Shown here piece by piece: positions 14,265 through 25,599 of a stretch of 64,000 bases of DNA. Origin of the DNA: Ceratothoa steindachneri. Its lineage: Eukaryota; Arthropoda; Malacostraca; Isopoda; Cymothoidae. The stretch is taken from NCBI GenBank assembly GCA_963969495.1, contig OZ018328.1:134199968-134263967 (forward strand). The letters run 5' to 3'. The notes under the pieces were generated by a model. It saw only the letters and a program-made list of their open reading frames with translations. It had not been told where the DNA came from and made no database searches. Made by a program: the position numbers and the translations under genes. Within the stretch, counting starts at the first letter, position 1; each line of letters starts with the position of its first letter.

Positions 14265-14405
14265 AGAAGAGAACTACCGTCTAACGTGGGATTCGAACCA
14301 TGGGTATCACAGCGTCTAGCAGGGAGCGAGAAGTTGGAAGAATGTGAAATCCATCCGAAAAATAATCAAACCTGATGTTGCTTAACTACGCTTAAATCGG
14401 TATAT
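14265..14405 (-). repeat. 5S rRNA-related SINE fragment
   Basis: On the minus strand the segment starting near 14383 reads GTTAAGCAACATCAGGTTTG and then ATTATTTTTCGGATGGATTT. This follows the internal promoter of eukaryotic 5S rRNA (AGTTAAGCAACGTCGGGC, then GGATGGGTGACC) over about 45 bases. Further along the same strand is CCATGGTTCGAATCCCAC, a good B-box/T-arm word. The combination suggests a 5S-derived SINE or a SINE with a composite 5S/tRNA promoter. It is not a functional 5S gene, since the 3' half does not match. Confidence 0.55.
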
Positions 14406-14547
14406 CATTTTAAAAATTATTAGGTTAGATTAAGAGGGGATGCTGGCCGTGTCATCTTTGACATCAGAGCCACTTTTCCCATCCAAGAATCAATAATTTC
14501 TTTATGAGACGAAAAAACGGGTGAAACCATCGAGGAAACTTTCACTC

Positions 14548-15515
14548 TGGCTAAATAATGGGCTGAAAAAACAAACGGGAGAAGGAAAAGAAGAGAAAAA
14601 AAATGCGGTGGATGAAAAAATGAAAAAAAAAAGAATACGGTGGCTAAAGAAACGGATCCAGGAAAAGAATGGGTTGGATAAATAAACAGGAGAAGAAAAT
14701 GAATGAGGATAAACAAAGGGATGAAGGAAAATAATGAGGTGGCTATAGAAAATGAAGATAATGAATGATAGATTAACTAAAAATGAAGGAAAAGAATGGT
14801 ATGGAGAAAAAAGGAAGAAGAAAATGAATGGACAGATAGACAACCGGAAGGTAAATAATGGTGTGGATAAACAAACAGATGAAAGAAAAGAATGGGATGA
14901 TAAACGAAGAAATTAAGAAAAGAATGCGCTGGATAAGGAAACATCAAAGAAATGAATAGGTGGAGAAACAAACAGATGAAAGAAAGGAATGGGGTAGATA
15001 AACAAACAGATGAATGAAAATAATTTTTTGGTTAGAAAAACATGAACAGAGAGAATGGGGGATTAAAAAACAGGTGAAGGAAAAGAGTGGGCTAGATAAA
15101 AAAACAGATAAAAGGAAAATAATTGTCTGGATAAACATACATACTAAGGGAAAGAATGGGCTGGATAAACATACATACTAAGGGAAAGAATGGGCTGGAT
15201 AAACATACATACTAAGGGAAAGAATGGGCTGGATAAGAAATCTGCTGAAAGAAATTAATGGGGTATACAAACAAACACATGAAATAAAAAAAATGTGGTG
15301 ATAAACAAACGGATAAAGAAAAAGAATGTCGTCGATATACAAACATAAAGCTAAATAATGTGGTGGCTAAACCAACAGATGCAGGATGAAATGAAGTGGA
15401 TAAAAGAAGAGAATTAGGCAGATAAAAAGCGGATAAATGATAAAAATAAGGTGATAAACCAACAGATGAAGAAAAAGAATAGTGTGGATAAGCAAACAGA
15501 TGAAGAAAAATAATC
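14548..15515. repeat. 34-bp minisatellite, array 1
   Basis: About 970 bases of a purine-rich tandem repeat. The unit is about 34 bp and follows the pattern GGATAAACAAACAGATGAAG plus GAAAAGAATGGG with many changes. At about 15124-15235 three units (GGGCTGGATAAACATACATA plus CTAAGGGAAAGAAT) are virtually identical, showing recent local amplification inside an otherwise diverged array. Since 34 is not divisible by three, the reading frame rotates each unit; the Phe/Leu/Ser/Pro-rich minus-strand frames here are by-products and not genes. The same repeat forms the larger array at 21.8-25.2 kb. Confidence 0.93.
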
Positions 15516-15728
15516 TTATTTTTTTAGAAAAAAACATTGTAATGTTGTAGAATATTATTTGTTTAAGGAAACCTTCCAAAACTTTATAGATTTAATGAGA
15601 AATTACTAGACTTTAGTAGAATTTTATGAAGTTTCCAAAACGCTTTAGAACTTGTCGGAGACATACCTGTAAACTTCTAGAACTTTCTGTAATATTCCGG
15701 AATTTCTACTTAAGAAATATTTATAAAG

Positions 15729-16800
15729 GGTGTTCCAATAACTTTGACCGATTTTAAAGTAAGGTAAGTTTAAGCGTCTAATGATTTTTTCTTTTTATTT
15801 CAGATTTAACAACTTCAGTCTTTGGCAATTTCAACCATGGAAAGATTAACAATCGAACAACGTGTTAAAGTTATCGAAGCCTATTACGAAAATGGACGTT
15901 CAAACAGAAACGCATTTCGGGCACTTCGCGATTTTTTTGGTCAACATAATCGACCAACCGAGAGTGCAATTGGGAAAATTGTTCGTAAATCCAAACAAAT
16001 AGGGAAGGTGGCAGATATGAAAACGCCATTACGTGCTCGCTTACGCGGTTCAGCTGAAAACATTGCTGCAGTGCGCGAGAATGTGGACAAAGATCCAGAC
16101 ACCTCTACTCGTCATCGCGCGCAGGAATTGAACCTCTCCACAACAACGTTACATCGAATTTTGACAAAAGATTTGTCTCTACACACTTACAAAATTGAAT
16201 TGACACAAGAACTGAAGACTGCTAACCATTTGAAGCGTCGTACATTCGTCAATTGGGTGCACGAGCAAAGACGAGCCGATGATGATTTTCGCAAAAAATC
16301 ATCTTTAGTGATGAAACCCATTTTCATCTTGGTGGATTTGTTAATAAGCAGAATTGTCGCATTTGGTCTGATGAAAATCCCAGGGAGAGTGTTGAAAAGC
16401 AACTGCATCCACAAAAGGTCACTGTTTGGTTTGCATTTTTTGCTAGCGCAATCATTGGGCCGTATTTCTTCGAAAATGATGCCGGGAATTCTGTTACGGT
16501 GACAGGCAAGCGATACCGTGCCATGATAACCAACTTTTTATGGCCTGAATTGAATTCTATGGATGTCAAAGATTTGTGGTTTCAACAGGATGGCGCCACA
16601 TGCTACACAGCCAATGCAATAATGGCTTTATTGAATGAGAAGTTCCCAGATCGCATCATCTTTCGAAACAGCGAGGTGAATTGGCCACCACGATCGTGTG
16701 ACATGGCGCCTTTAGATCCCTTCCTTTGAGGTCATCTCAAAAGTAAGGTCTATCCCAACAAGCCAACAAAAATTAAATATCTGAAGGATGAGATAATAGG
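15729..16800 (+). mobile_element. DD41D mariner-like element, 3'-truncated
   Basis: A Tc1/mariner-superfamily element whose left end is GGGTGTTCCAATAACTTTGA at 15729, a plausible inverted-repeat start. The matching right end is missing: homology to the transposase C-terminus fades around 16800, where the 5' region of the Penelope-like element begins. It therefore appears cut off by that element or by a deletion. The transposase inside has one frameshift and one stop (separate entry). Confidence 0.75.
15837..16790 (+). pseudogene. Transposase pseudogene, DD41D mariner (rosa-like spacing)
   Basis: DNA transposase of the Tc1/mariner superfamily. The second Met (15837, MERLTIEQRVKVIEAYYENG) is the likely start; the upstream Met at 15822 is also in frame. 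Residues 1-60 form the first helix-turn-helix, then a second around ENIAAVRENVDKDPDTSTRH and LHRILTKDLSLHTYK. The frame shifts by one base in the A-run near 16293, after which [26 protein letters not shown] and [13 protein letters not shown] follow. There are 41 residues between the second catalytic Asp (QQDGAT) and the Asp of APLD, the DD41D spacing described for rosa-type elements. A TGA at 16726-16728 replaces the Trp of the FLWG motif. Inactive, but only two clear lesions plus the truncated end. Confidence 0.85.
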
Positions 16801-16805
16801 GCATA

Positions 16806-19765
16806 TTGGTGGTTTATTAAAAGGCAAACCAACTAACAAACTGTAGTTAAAATTAGTTAATTAATAATGATATTGCACTTAAATACTAGCCCCTTGTTAA
16901 ACCCACCATTCACTCTCTAGGATGGATCCGCTTTAGTAAGTACCCAAATTTACCGTTTTTATATTAAATGTTTTTTAACTCTTACAGTCTTTACAAAATT
17001 AAAAACAAAGTTTAAATTTACTATGTTTAAATAATACCAGGTCAATTTCTTTTATAGTTTGTAATTAATTTCTGCAATAATCTTTAAATTTATTATCTAA
17101 TTTTTTAATCAGTCTTAAAGCTAATTAACTGTTGCCAAGTCATATTTAATAACAAAAAATTTAACTTATAGTCCTTTTTACTGATATTTTATAATTGGTC
17201 ACCTTTTAAAACAATGTCTTGTTGGCCTTTTCAAGTTTTCTTCGTATATATTAACTTTGTAATTTATTCTAGCCTGAAGATGAAAACTTGTAGTTTTCGA
17301 AATGTAGTGAAAAATTAAAAGATGCTACATCGGTTTCTCGTGGCTCTGGAATTTATCCTCAATATTAATTGAAGGCTTCACGGCCGAGCTCCATATGGAT
17401 ATATCTATACCAAGTATGGGCAGCAAGTTATCACAGTTATTCGCCATCTTGAGAAGGAAACTATGAAGATGATTAAGGCCAGACAGGACATCGTCTTCCT
17501 TGAAGTTTGTATTAATTCAAAAACTTCTTCTAAATTTCTTTATTTTAAGCTACATCGCAAATCTCTGTATAACTTGTATTTCTATAAGGATTCCTTGGAT
17601 CAACTTATCAACCTAGAAATAACTTCTAAATCAAAAAGGTTTACTCTTCATCAACATAATATAACCGAAGGATTTGCCAATTTGAAGACACATTTGTCTC
17701 TTTTAGACATTCTCCTCGTAAGGTATTTTTTGCATAAAACCAAAATATTTCACCAAAATGTATGTATACAAAGACACACAAGAAAGTTGTCGAATTTGGG
17801 ATTGTCCTTTCCAACCTTTATGAATCCGGAAAAAGTAGTTATCAACTTGTCACGTACTGCTTTAAGCTTTCGTAAAAAATTTCTGCTTACTTTGGGACTT
17901 GAATTTAAACTTCCTTTTTACAAAATAGCTAAACCTAAATTCATACTGTATTTTGAAAATATGGCACGCAAGGTTAAGGATCTACCTTTTAAAGGAAACT
18001 TTACTGACTTTTGTTCTGAGTTATCTTCTCTCTCCAGCGAATTTTAGTCTAAAATACATTCATCTAGAAGTTCGAATTTCATAATTAAGCCTAAAGATAG
18101 AAAAGTATTACGGACACTTGCGGGCAATAAGGATATAATAGTTACTAAACCTGATAAGGGGAAGGGTGTAGTGATCCTTGATAGGGAGGACTATGTACAA
18201 AAAGCCCATAGTATATTGAATGACAGAACAAAATTTGAACCTATCAATGATTTACCTAAAACTATTCTTCTACGATTCAAAGATAAAGTTAATCGTTTCC
18301 TAACACAACTTAAGCAGGCATCAATTATTCCTAAAGATACTTATAATGAATTATTTGTATCTTCCAGTTATTTAGCATCCATGTATTTTCTACCTAAACT
18401 TCACAAGGAAGGAGTCCCTTTGAGACCCATACTTGCCTCTTATTCCTTACCATCATACAAACTGGCCAAATATCTAGTTAAAATACTTTCACCTTTATCT
18501 AAAAATAAGTTCTCCATACAAAACTCCTATAAGTTTAAAGAGGAATTACTCAGTAAAGTTAAAGATGGATATATTGTGAGTTATGATGTTGAATCTTTAT
18601 TTACTAACATTCCCCTAAACTATACAATCAGTTTAATATTAAATAAGGTATTCCATTCCCAAAAATACTTTTCATGGATTTTCACAAAGCCAATTAAAAA
18701 AGGCGCTGGAATTAAGTCTTTCTGAATCTTGATTCACTTTTAATAATAAAGTTTACTGCCAGATCGATGGTGTTGCAATGGGTTCTCCAATGGGACCACT
18801 TGCAGTTGACTTTTTTATGACACATCTCGAAGATCAAATGTTTTACACTAATTTAGATTACAAACCCTCCTTCTACCGCCGTTTTTTTGATGATTTCTTG
18901 GCAATTTTTAATAATCCTGCACATAGCCAACTTTTCTTTAATTTTTTTGAACAATTTACACCCTAACATCAAATTCCCTATGGAAGTGGAGTCAAATGAT
19001 AAGATGCCCTTTCTTGACCTTTTAATAAACTGAGATAATGAGCAACGTAAAATTCAAACAACCATTTACAGAAAAAAAACTTTCACAGGACTAGGTTTGA
19101 ACTACTTTAGTTTTTGTGATTTCGGATACAAAATATCCACAGTAAAAACTTTAATACATAGAAGTTTCTCGCTATCATCCACTTACCAATCAATTTATAA
19201 TGAATATATTTTTCTTAGGAAGTATTTTATAAAAAATTTATTTCCTTCTGACCTATATCATAGAGTTTTAAAAAAGCTATTTGATCATCTCATTGACCCC
19301 CCTCAACCCTGCATAGAAGTTCCTAAAATGCCCATATATTTACTAATTTCAGAGATGGGTTTTTTAAACGATCTTTTTAAAAGAAAAATCCTATTTATTT
19401 TTAAAAGATATTTTTCCCAAATCAACCAACAGATAGTTTTTATAAACAAACTATCGATAGGAAGTTTCTTTAACAGTAAAGATGCTATCTCTTTGGAGTT
19501 CCACAGTGATAATGTCTATTTATTTAAATGTCCCAGTTGTACTGGAGCCTCTTACATTGGCAGCACTGTTAGGTCTTTTGGAGCTAGGTTCTCTGCTCAT
19601 ATGGGGATTAGTTGGCGCACAAACAAAATATTAAATAGAAAGGAAAAGTCATCTATTAGGGAACACACCATAAGCTGTAAAACTGACATTTCGATTGAGA
19701 ATTTTAAAGTATTAGCCTTTAACAACAACAAACATTGCCTAAGAACCCTCGAATCTCTCTCTCTC

Positions 19766-19767
<2 letters not shown>
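16806..19767 (+). mobile_element. Penelope-like element (most complete copy)
   Basis: A Penelope-like retroelement of nearly 3 kb with 5' noncoding region (16806-17460), reverse transcriptase and GIY-YIG nuclease. Homology stops at LRTLESL, a few residues before the usual end, exactly where (TC)n then (TA)n starts (19758-19768). The 5' region contains a hammerhead-like motif at 17274-17335 (see findings). The left neighbour is the truncated DD41D mariner. These elements copy by target-primed reverse transcription and are distinct from both LINEs and LTR elements. Confidence 0.88.
17463..19757 (+). pseudogene. Penelope-like RT/GIY-YIG protein, broken
   Basis: Reverse transcriptase fused to a GIY-YIG endonuclease. 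The N-terminal domain (17463-18044) carries FLYFKLHRKSLYNLYFYK and LSNLGLSFPTF. A TAG at 18045 interrupts the frame, which then continues in phase with KPDKGKGVVILDREDY (18150), YFLPKLHKEGVPLRPI (18390) and SYDVESLFTNIPL (18578), RT motifs of this family. The frame shifts in the A-run near 18695, a TGA lies near 18749, then GVAMGSPMGPLAVDFFM and the catalytic box as FFDD (usually YVDD) near 18886. Another shift near 18944 and a TGA near 19034 follow. From 19097 to the end the frame is open: VYLFKCPSC, ASYIGSTVRSFGARFSAHMG (GIY-YIG) and SSIREHTISC. At least five lesions; inactive. Confidence 0.9.

Positions 19768-19818
<51 letters not shown>
19768..19818. repeat. (TA)n tract between Penelope element and fold-back element
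   Basis: About 25 units of TA, preceded by six TC units. Its left edge is the 3' end of the Penelope-like element and its right edge the left end of a fold-back element. Confidence 0.98.
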
Positions 19819-19820
<2 letters not shown>

Positions 19821-20165
19821 AAAAATTCCAAGACAAATTGGTGAGGTTAATGTATCGCAAAAACAGACAAATAAATTTACTTCAGGTCCAGAGGGACACT
19901 CTAGTCTAGTCCTCGATCTGGAAGATAACACTGAAGGAGTCTTTCTATTGCACCTACAAAGATACATTTCAAAAGACCCCTTCGGTTAGGCTAGTTTATA
20001 GTTTATTCAGTTTTCTACGACGGTAAACTAGACTAAATTAAAAGCTCTTTTTTGAGATGCATCCTTTTAGGTGAATTAGTAGGACTCCTTGAGTGTTATC
20101 TTCCAGATCGTGGACTAGGGTGTCTCTTTAGAGTCAGTCGTCTGATTTTGCGATACATTAACGGT

Positions 20166-20167
<2 letters not shown>
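19819..20167. mobile_element. Fold-back MITE inserted in a (TA)n microsatellite
   Basis: A roughly 350-bp palindromic element. The left arm (about 19846-19980) and the inverted right arm (about 20035-20162) share GTTAATGTATCGCAAAA at the outer end and GATCTGGAAGATAACACT inside, with scattered mismatches, about 130 bases each. The inner part also pairs partly (TAGTTTAT with GTAAACTA). No coding sequence. (TA)n tracts abut both ends (19768-19818 and 20169-20229), which fits a TA-targeting MITE landing in a TA microsatellite, although the exact ends cannot be fixed within the repeats. Confidence 0.8.

Positions 20168-20229
<62 letters not shown>
20168..20229. repeat. (TA)n tract right of the fold-back element
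   Basis: About 30 units of TA. It lies between the fold-back element and the degraded pseudogene that starts near 20235. Confidence 0.98.
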
Positions 20230-20230
<1 letters not shown>

Positions 20231-20234
20231 CTTT

Positions 20235-21530
20235 TACAGGATGGTATTAGGGAGCGAAAGAGCTATGAAATTTGCCCATTTACAGGATTTGACGTAAACC
20301 CACTGACCATTCAGGAAACTGCTACTTTTGCCCTGTGAGCCATTCCAACCGTCGTAGTGTCAAAAATCCAGATCTCATATTTTTCATTGTACCACTTCCA
20401 CACAGTGCTGCTTTGCCAATACTTATCCATCCAGAAAAGAATATACCACCCTCAGAAGAAAGCAACAATTCAGAAAGTGAAAAGATCAGTGAAGATGTAG
20501 ACTATAGTGTCAGAGATATGACTGTTGAAAGGAATTCATAATATCTGAACCAAAGTGACAAATGACGTTGGCAGTAATCTCGACTGATCAAAACCAAATG
20601 TTGAGTTTTTGATTTCCAGTCTCAAAGACGGGATTTACTGAATGAAAATTTGCAAGTGACAAGCCAAAGGAAACGTCCTGAATATTTCTCAAGCTGAGCT
20701 ATGCTACTACAATGAATTATCCGGTCTATGTGGTGTAATTAGATGTAATCCATTTGAATAGAGGCTTTTCAGTGCAAATCCTCCTAAAGAAACTTTAAAG
20801 CTGTATTTCTTCTCATTTGAAATAAACAGTTATTTCTTCTTTTCAGTATATCTCAAGGATGATACATCAGTATCATGGTCCTGATAAAAGCTTGCAATTC
20901 TAAATATGGTAAGGTGGTGAGTTGAGAATCCAAAATGGTAGCATTTTACATGGGTTTCTAGAGAGGTTTAGCCAAGTTTCCATTTCATCTCTGTCTTTGG
21001 AGCAGTAGAGAAACCACAGCGAATTACCTTAGGTTGTAGGGAATAAATTCAAGCATGAGCAATTCAAAGACCTTCAAAAATTGTTGTTTCCTCTATTACC
21101 TTTAAAACTAGGTCTGCAGACTTCAGGTACCTTAACTATTTCTTTCATAAACTCTCAGAAGCAAATATTAAAGCTGGTCTCTTTATTGAATCACAATCAG
21201 GAAAATCATAGTGTGTCCAGAATTCCCTGAAAGTTACTAAAAAAAAGAAGTCTGAAGGAGTTTTGTTTCGTTTTGTCAATGCTTTCAGGGTACAATAAAG
21301 TAGAAGTTGAGAACTTAGTGAAAATCTAAGGTCAAATGTGCTGGAGGATATCCCTCAAGGTGAACATCCTTCATGCGCAAGCTTTGAAAGGTTCAACGAG
21401 AATATAAGAGCATAAATATATGAGAAAGAGGAGCGATCCATCAAGATATACTGAACTTTGAACATAGATACCAAAGAGTATACAAAGAAAACATGATGGG
21501 AGAATATATTTGGGTGGCTTGTACGGGAAA
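20235..21530 (+). pseudogene. Multi-frame pseudogene of a repeated invertebrate protein (GERFHQD-type family)
   Basis: Fragments in several frames resemble, from memory, an uncharacterised large protein family present in many copies in arthropod and cnidarian genomes whose hallmark is a GERFHQD motif near the end. In order: VPLPHSAALPILIHPEKN near 20390 and an acidic Ser/Glu-rich stretch; EXRLFSANPPKETLKLYF near 20755 (family form EWRLFIDSSKxSLK); FFHKLSEANIKAGLFI near 21145; ISLKVNILHAQ near 21350; YQRVYKENMMGEYIW near 21472. The GERFHQD word itself is not preserved. The order and spacing match the family, but every block is separated by stops or shifts. Function is unknown; many copies elsewhere suggest a transposon-linked or domesticated origin. 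No search was possible, so the assignment is tentative. Confidence 0.5.
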
Positions 21531-21789
21531 GTTATTCATATTACAAATAGATATCAAGGGAAACTGTCCACCTCTTACATTTTTGTTTGTTTTTAGATAT
21601 TACCTGTGGAAGTTTTAATAAAATTGTATAAATTTAACTGTTTTTTTAGCCCTATAATGGATGAGAAAACCCCCAAAATAGATATTAAAAAATCAATCAT
21701 CATACAAGCCATAGAAGCAAAGTTTAAAATAAATAAATATTTTTGCAATAAAAGGAGTTGGAAAATAGCATAGGAACGAAAATTGTGTG

Positions 21790-24700
21790 ACATAATGTTA
21801 TCAAACGGAGAAAGGAAAGGAATGGGGTCCATACATTTAAGGGATGAAGGAAGAGACAAGAGAGGAGAAATAAAATATGAAGTAAAATACTATAGTCGAT
21901 TATAAAAAGGGTAAAAGAAAAGAATAGGGTGAAAGAGAAACAATGAAGGAAAAAAATGGGGTGGGTAAACAAAGACATGAATGAAAAGAATGGTGTGGAT
22001 AAAGAAACATGGAGGAAGAGAATGGGTAGATAAAAAATAGATGGAAAAACGAATAGAGTGGATAAAGAGAGATGAAGTAAAAGGATGTGGTGGGTTAAGA
22101 GTTTAAATGAAGGAAAAGAATGAACAGGATAAACAAAATTGTAGTAAAAGAATGGAGAGAATAATAAAATTGATAAGGGAAAAGAATAAAGTGAATACAG
22201 AAATAGAAGAAAGAAAACAATTGGCTGGAAACACATATGGAAGAAGGAAAAGAAAGTATTGAATATGAATGAGATGAATGAACAAAGAGGATGAAAGAAA
22301 GTAATTAGGTGGATGAAGAAAAAATAGGGTGGAAAAAGAGACAGATAAAGGAAAAGAAGGAATAGATAAGCAAACTGAAAAGAAAAAGAATTTTGTGGAT
22401 AATCAAACAGATGAATGAAAAAATTATGTATATAAACAAACAGATACGGAAAAGTAAAATGTTGCATAAAGAAATTTATAGAAAATTAAATAACAGATAA
22501 ACAAAAGGATGAAGGAAAAGAATATGTTGGATTATCAAACGGATGAATGAAAAGATTAGGATGGACAGGGAAACGGATGAAATAAAAGTATGTTAGGCAT
22601 AAAGAAACAGAGGGGAAAAGAATGGTATAAGTTACAAAACTAAATGAAGTGAAATATTGGACTAGATAAATAAACAGAAGAAGAAAAATGATGGGCTTGA
22701 TAAAGAAAGGGATCATGAAAAGTATGGGATAGATACAGAAACAGAAGAATGAAAAGAATGAGATGTATCAACAAACAGATAAATGAATGAGGTAAATAAA
22801 CAAAGACAAGCAAAAGAAGGGGGATAAACATACGATTAAAATGAATGAAGTGGATACGCAAATGGAAACAGAAAAAGAATGTGGTGCAGAAAAAAGAATT
22901 AAAGGAAAAGAATGGGATAGATAAACAAACGGAAGAAGGAAGAAAAATAGTGTCAAGAAAGAAACAGATTAAGGAATAGAATAGATTTTTTAAACAAACT
23001 GATGATGGAAAATAATTGTGTGAATAAACAAAGATATGATGGAAAATATTAGGGCGGATAAATAAACAGATAAATGAAAAGAATTTGATTGCTAAAGAAA
23101 AATAAAGGAAAAGAATTGGGGTGATAAAGAAAGTAAGAATAAAAATAGTAGCGTAGATAAAAAAGATGAAGGAAAAGAATGAGTTAGATAAACAAACACA
23201 CAAGGGAAAGGAATGGAGAGGGCTAAAGAAACAGATGAAGTAAAAGTAATTGGTTGAGAAGAATAAAGTGAGAAAGAAAGAGATGAACCAAAGGAATGGG
23301 GATGGATGAAAAGAATTGAGTGGATAAAGAAATAGAATAAATACAACGATAGTGTGGATAAAACTTGAAGGAAAAGAATAGGCGGAATAATTTAAATAGA
23401 TGAAGGAAAAGAGTGGAGTAGATAAATAAACAGAAAGGGGTGGCTACAAAAGTGTATGAAAGGAAAAGAATTGGCTGTATAAGAAAACGGTTGAAAGAAA
23501 AAAATTGGTGTATAAAGAAAGAGATGAAGCAAATTAAATGGAAAGATTAACAAACGGAAGAAGCAAAAATTGGATTCGATAAGCAAACGGAAGAGGAAAA
23601 ATAATGGCGTTGATAAAGAAAGAGATGTAATAAAAGAATGTGGTATATAAAGAAACGAAAGAAGTTATAAGATTGGAGTAGATAAATAAAGGAAAGAAAA
23701 AGAATGGGTAAATTAAGAAACAGATGATGGAAAAGAATGTGAAAAACAAACAGATGAAGGAAAAGAATTGAGTGGGGAAATAAACAGAAGAATCAAAGGA
23801 ATGGGTTAGATAAAAACAGATATAAAGGAAAATAATGGGAAGTATAAAAAAACCGATAAATGAAAATAAAGGGATTTATGAGGAAATATGAAGGAAAAGA
23901 ATGGGATAAAAGAAAAAAGATAACTTGATACATGGAGTATAAGAATGGGGTGATTAAACAAACTGATGAAGGAACAAATGAGGTTGATATTCAAACGTAT
24001 GAAGAAAAAGTGAGGGGTGGATAAAGATAAGGATGACGAAAGGAATTGAAAATAAACAAAGGTAAGAAAGAAAAGAATGTATTGGTTAAAAACTCATATG
24101 AAGGAAAAGAATTAGGTGTATAAACAAACAGTTGAATTAAAAGAATTTGGTGGATAAATAAACGAATAAGGTAAAAGAAGGAGGTGAATAAACAAATGGA
24201 ATTGATAAAGAAACGGATGAAGGTAAAGAATTAGGAGTAAAAACAAACAGATGAAGTAAGAGAATGGGGTAGCTAAAGAAACAGATGAAGGAAAAGTATT
24301 GGGCGGATAAACAAATAGATAAACGAAAAGAATGGTGTTGATTAAAAAAAGATAAAAAGAATCGGGTGGATAAACAAACATATAAACAAAGGAATGGGGT
24401 GGATAAATAAGCAGATGAAAAAAAGAATGGGGTAAATAAATCAATAGATAATGGAAAAGAATAGGGTGGATAAATCAACAGATACTGAAAAGATGGTTGG
24501 CGTTAACAAACAGATGAAGGAAGAAATAGGGGGGATAAAGAAAGGGATGAATGAAAAGAAATGGGTTGAAACAAAACAGTTGAAGCAAAAGAATAGCGTA
24601 AATAAACAAATAGATGCAGGAAAGGAATTGGTGGATGAATAAAGAAACGCAGGATAAATGGAGGATAAAAAATCATGAAAGAAAAGAATTTGGTGGATAA

Positions 24701-25235
24701 AGAACAGGGGAATGAAATGAATGACGTGGCCTAACAAAGAAACGAATGGGGGGGAATAAAAACAGATGAAAGAAAAGAATCTGGTGGATAAAAAGATGAT
24801 GAAGGAAAACAATGAGATGGATAAACAAACACATGAAGGAAAAGAATCGGGAGGATAAAGAAACAGATGAAGGAAGTGAACAGACTGGACAAACAAGCAG
24901 ATGAACGAAATGAATTTGTTAGGTAAACAAAGAGATGAAGGAAAAAAATGGGGTGAATAACAAAAATAAGAATGGAAAGAATAAGCTCAATAAAGAAACA
25001 TGAATAAAAAGAATGGGGTGGATATATAAACAGATGTAGTAAAAATATCGGGCAAATAAACAAACGGATGAAGGAAAATAATGAGGTGGATAAAGAAACA
25101 GATCAAGGAAAAGAATGAGATGGATAAACAATCACATAAAGGAAAATAATTGGGTTGATATACCAAAAGTTGCAGTAAAGTTATAGAGCGGATAAATAGA
25201 TGAACGACAACATGAATATGGACAAAGGGTGGCAA
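21790..25235. repeat. 34-bp minisatellite, array 2 (about 3.4 kb)
   Basis: A long purine-rich array of the same degenerate unit as at 14.5-15.5 kb: GGATAAACAAACAGATGAAG followed by GAAAAGAATGGGGT, with units of 33-36 bases and roughly 100 copies by length. Examples of successive 33-base units are at 24366-24470. The strand asymmetry (almost no C or T outside the ATAAAC core and GAT) is maintained throughout. All minus-strand open frames in this interval are periodic Phe/Leu/Ser/Pro/Ile sequences produced by the repeat. No higher-order unit is obvious by eye. Confidence 0.95.
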
Positions 25236-25599
25236 TGGCCATTAATAGACAAACCTCCGGTAGTATTCATCTAAAGTTGTGATACTCGACGGTAGGGTAT
25301 GATCAACCTTGGGGTACTTGAAAAGAGACCTATTCCCTACATTTGTTCAAGATTGGTTTCTCTTGTTTTTTTTCGCTTTCCTGCTATCCCTTTCTTCTTG
25401 GAGGAGGGGGGAGAAAGTTTTCTACTCTTCTCCTATTGGAGTCCGAGAAGAGTAAATTGCTACTTAATCTCCTATTAAGAGTTTTTTCGTTCTAGCCCCA
25501 AACATTATTCATCTTTACTCTGGCACCACGTTCGTAGTGATGTAGACACTAGTGTAGCTTAGGTCAGGTACGGCAGTTTAGTGTGTATAAACTATTATG
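25236..25599. other. Unassigned DNA between minisatellite arrays
   Basis: No gene is recognised; a CT-rich stretch lies at 25360-25440. Confidence 0.4.

Noticed and set aside
14548..15515. CRISPR array, because of regular repeats
   Set aside because: Repeats are contiguous and degenerate without unique spacers, and the DNA is eukaryotic.
21724..25235. Many overlapping minus-strand frames encoding Phe/Ser/Pro/Leu-rich membrane-like proteins
   Set aside because: They are translations of the 34-bp minisatellite in rotating frames; the unit length is not a multiple of three.
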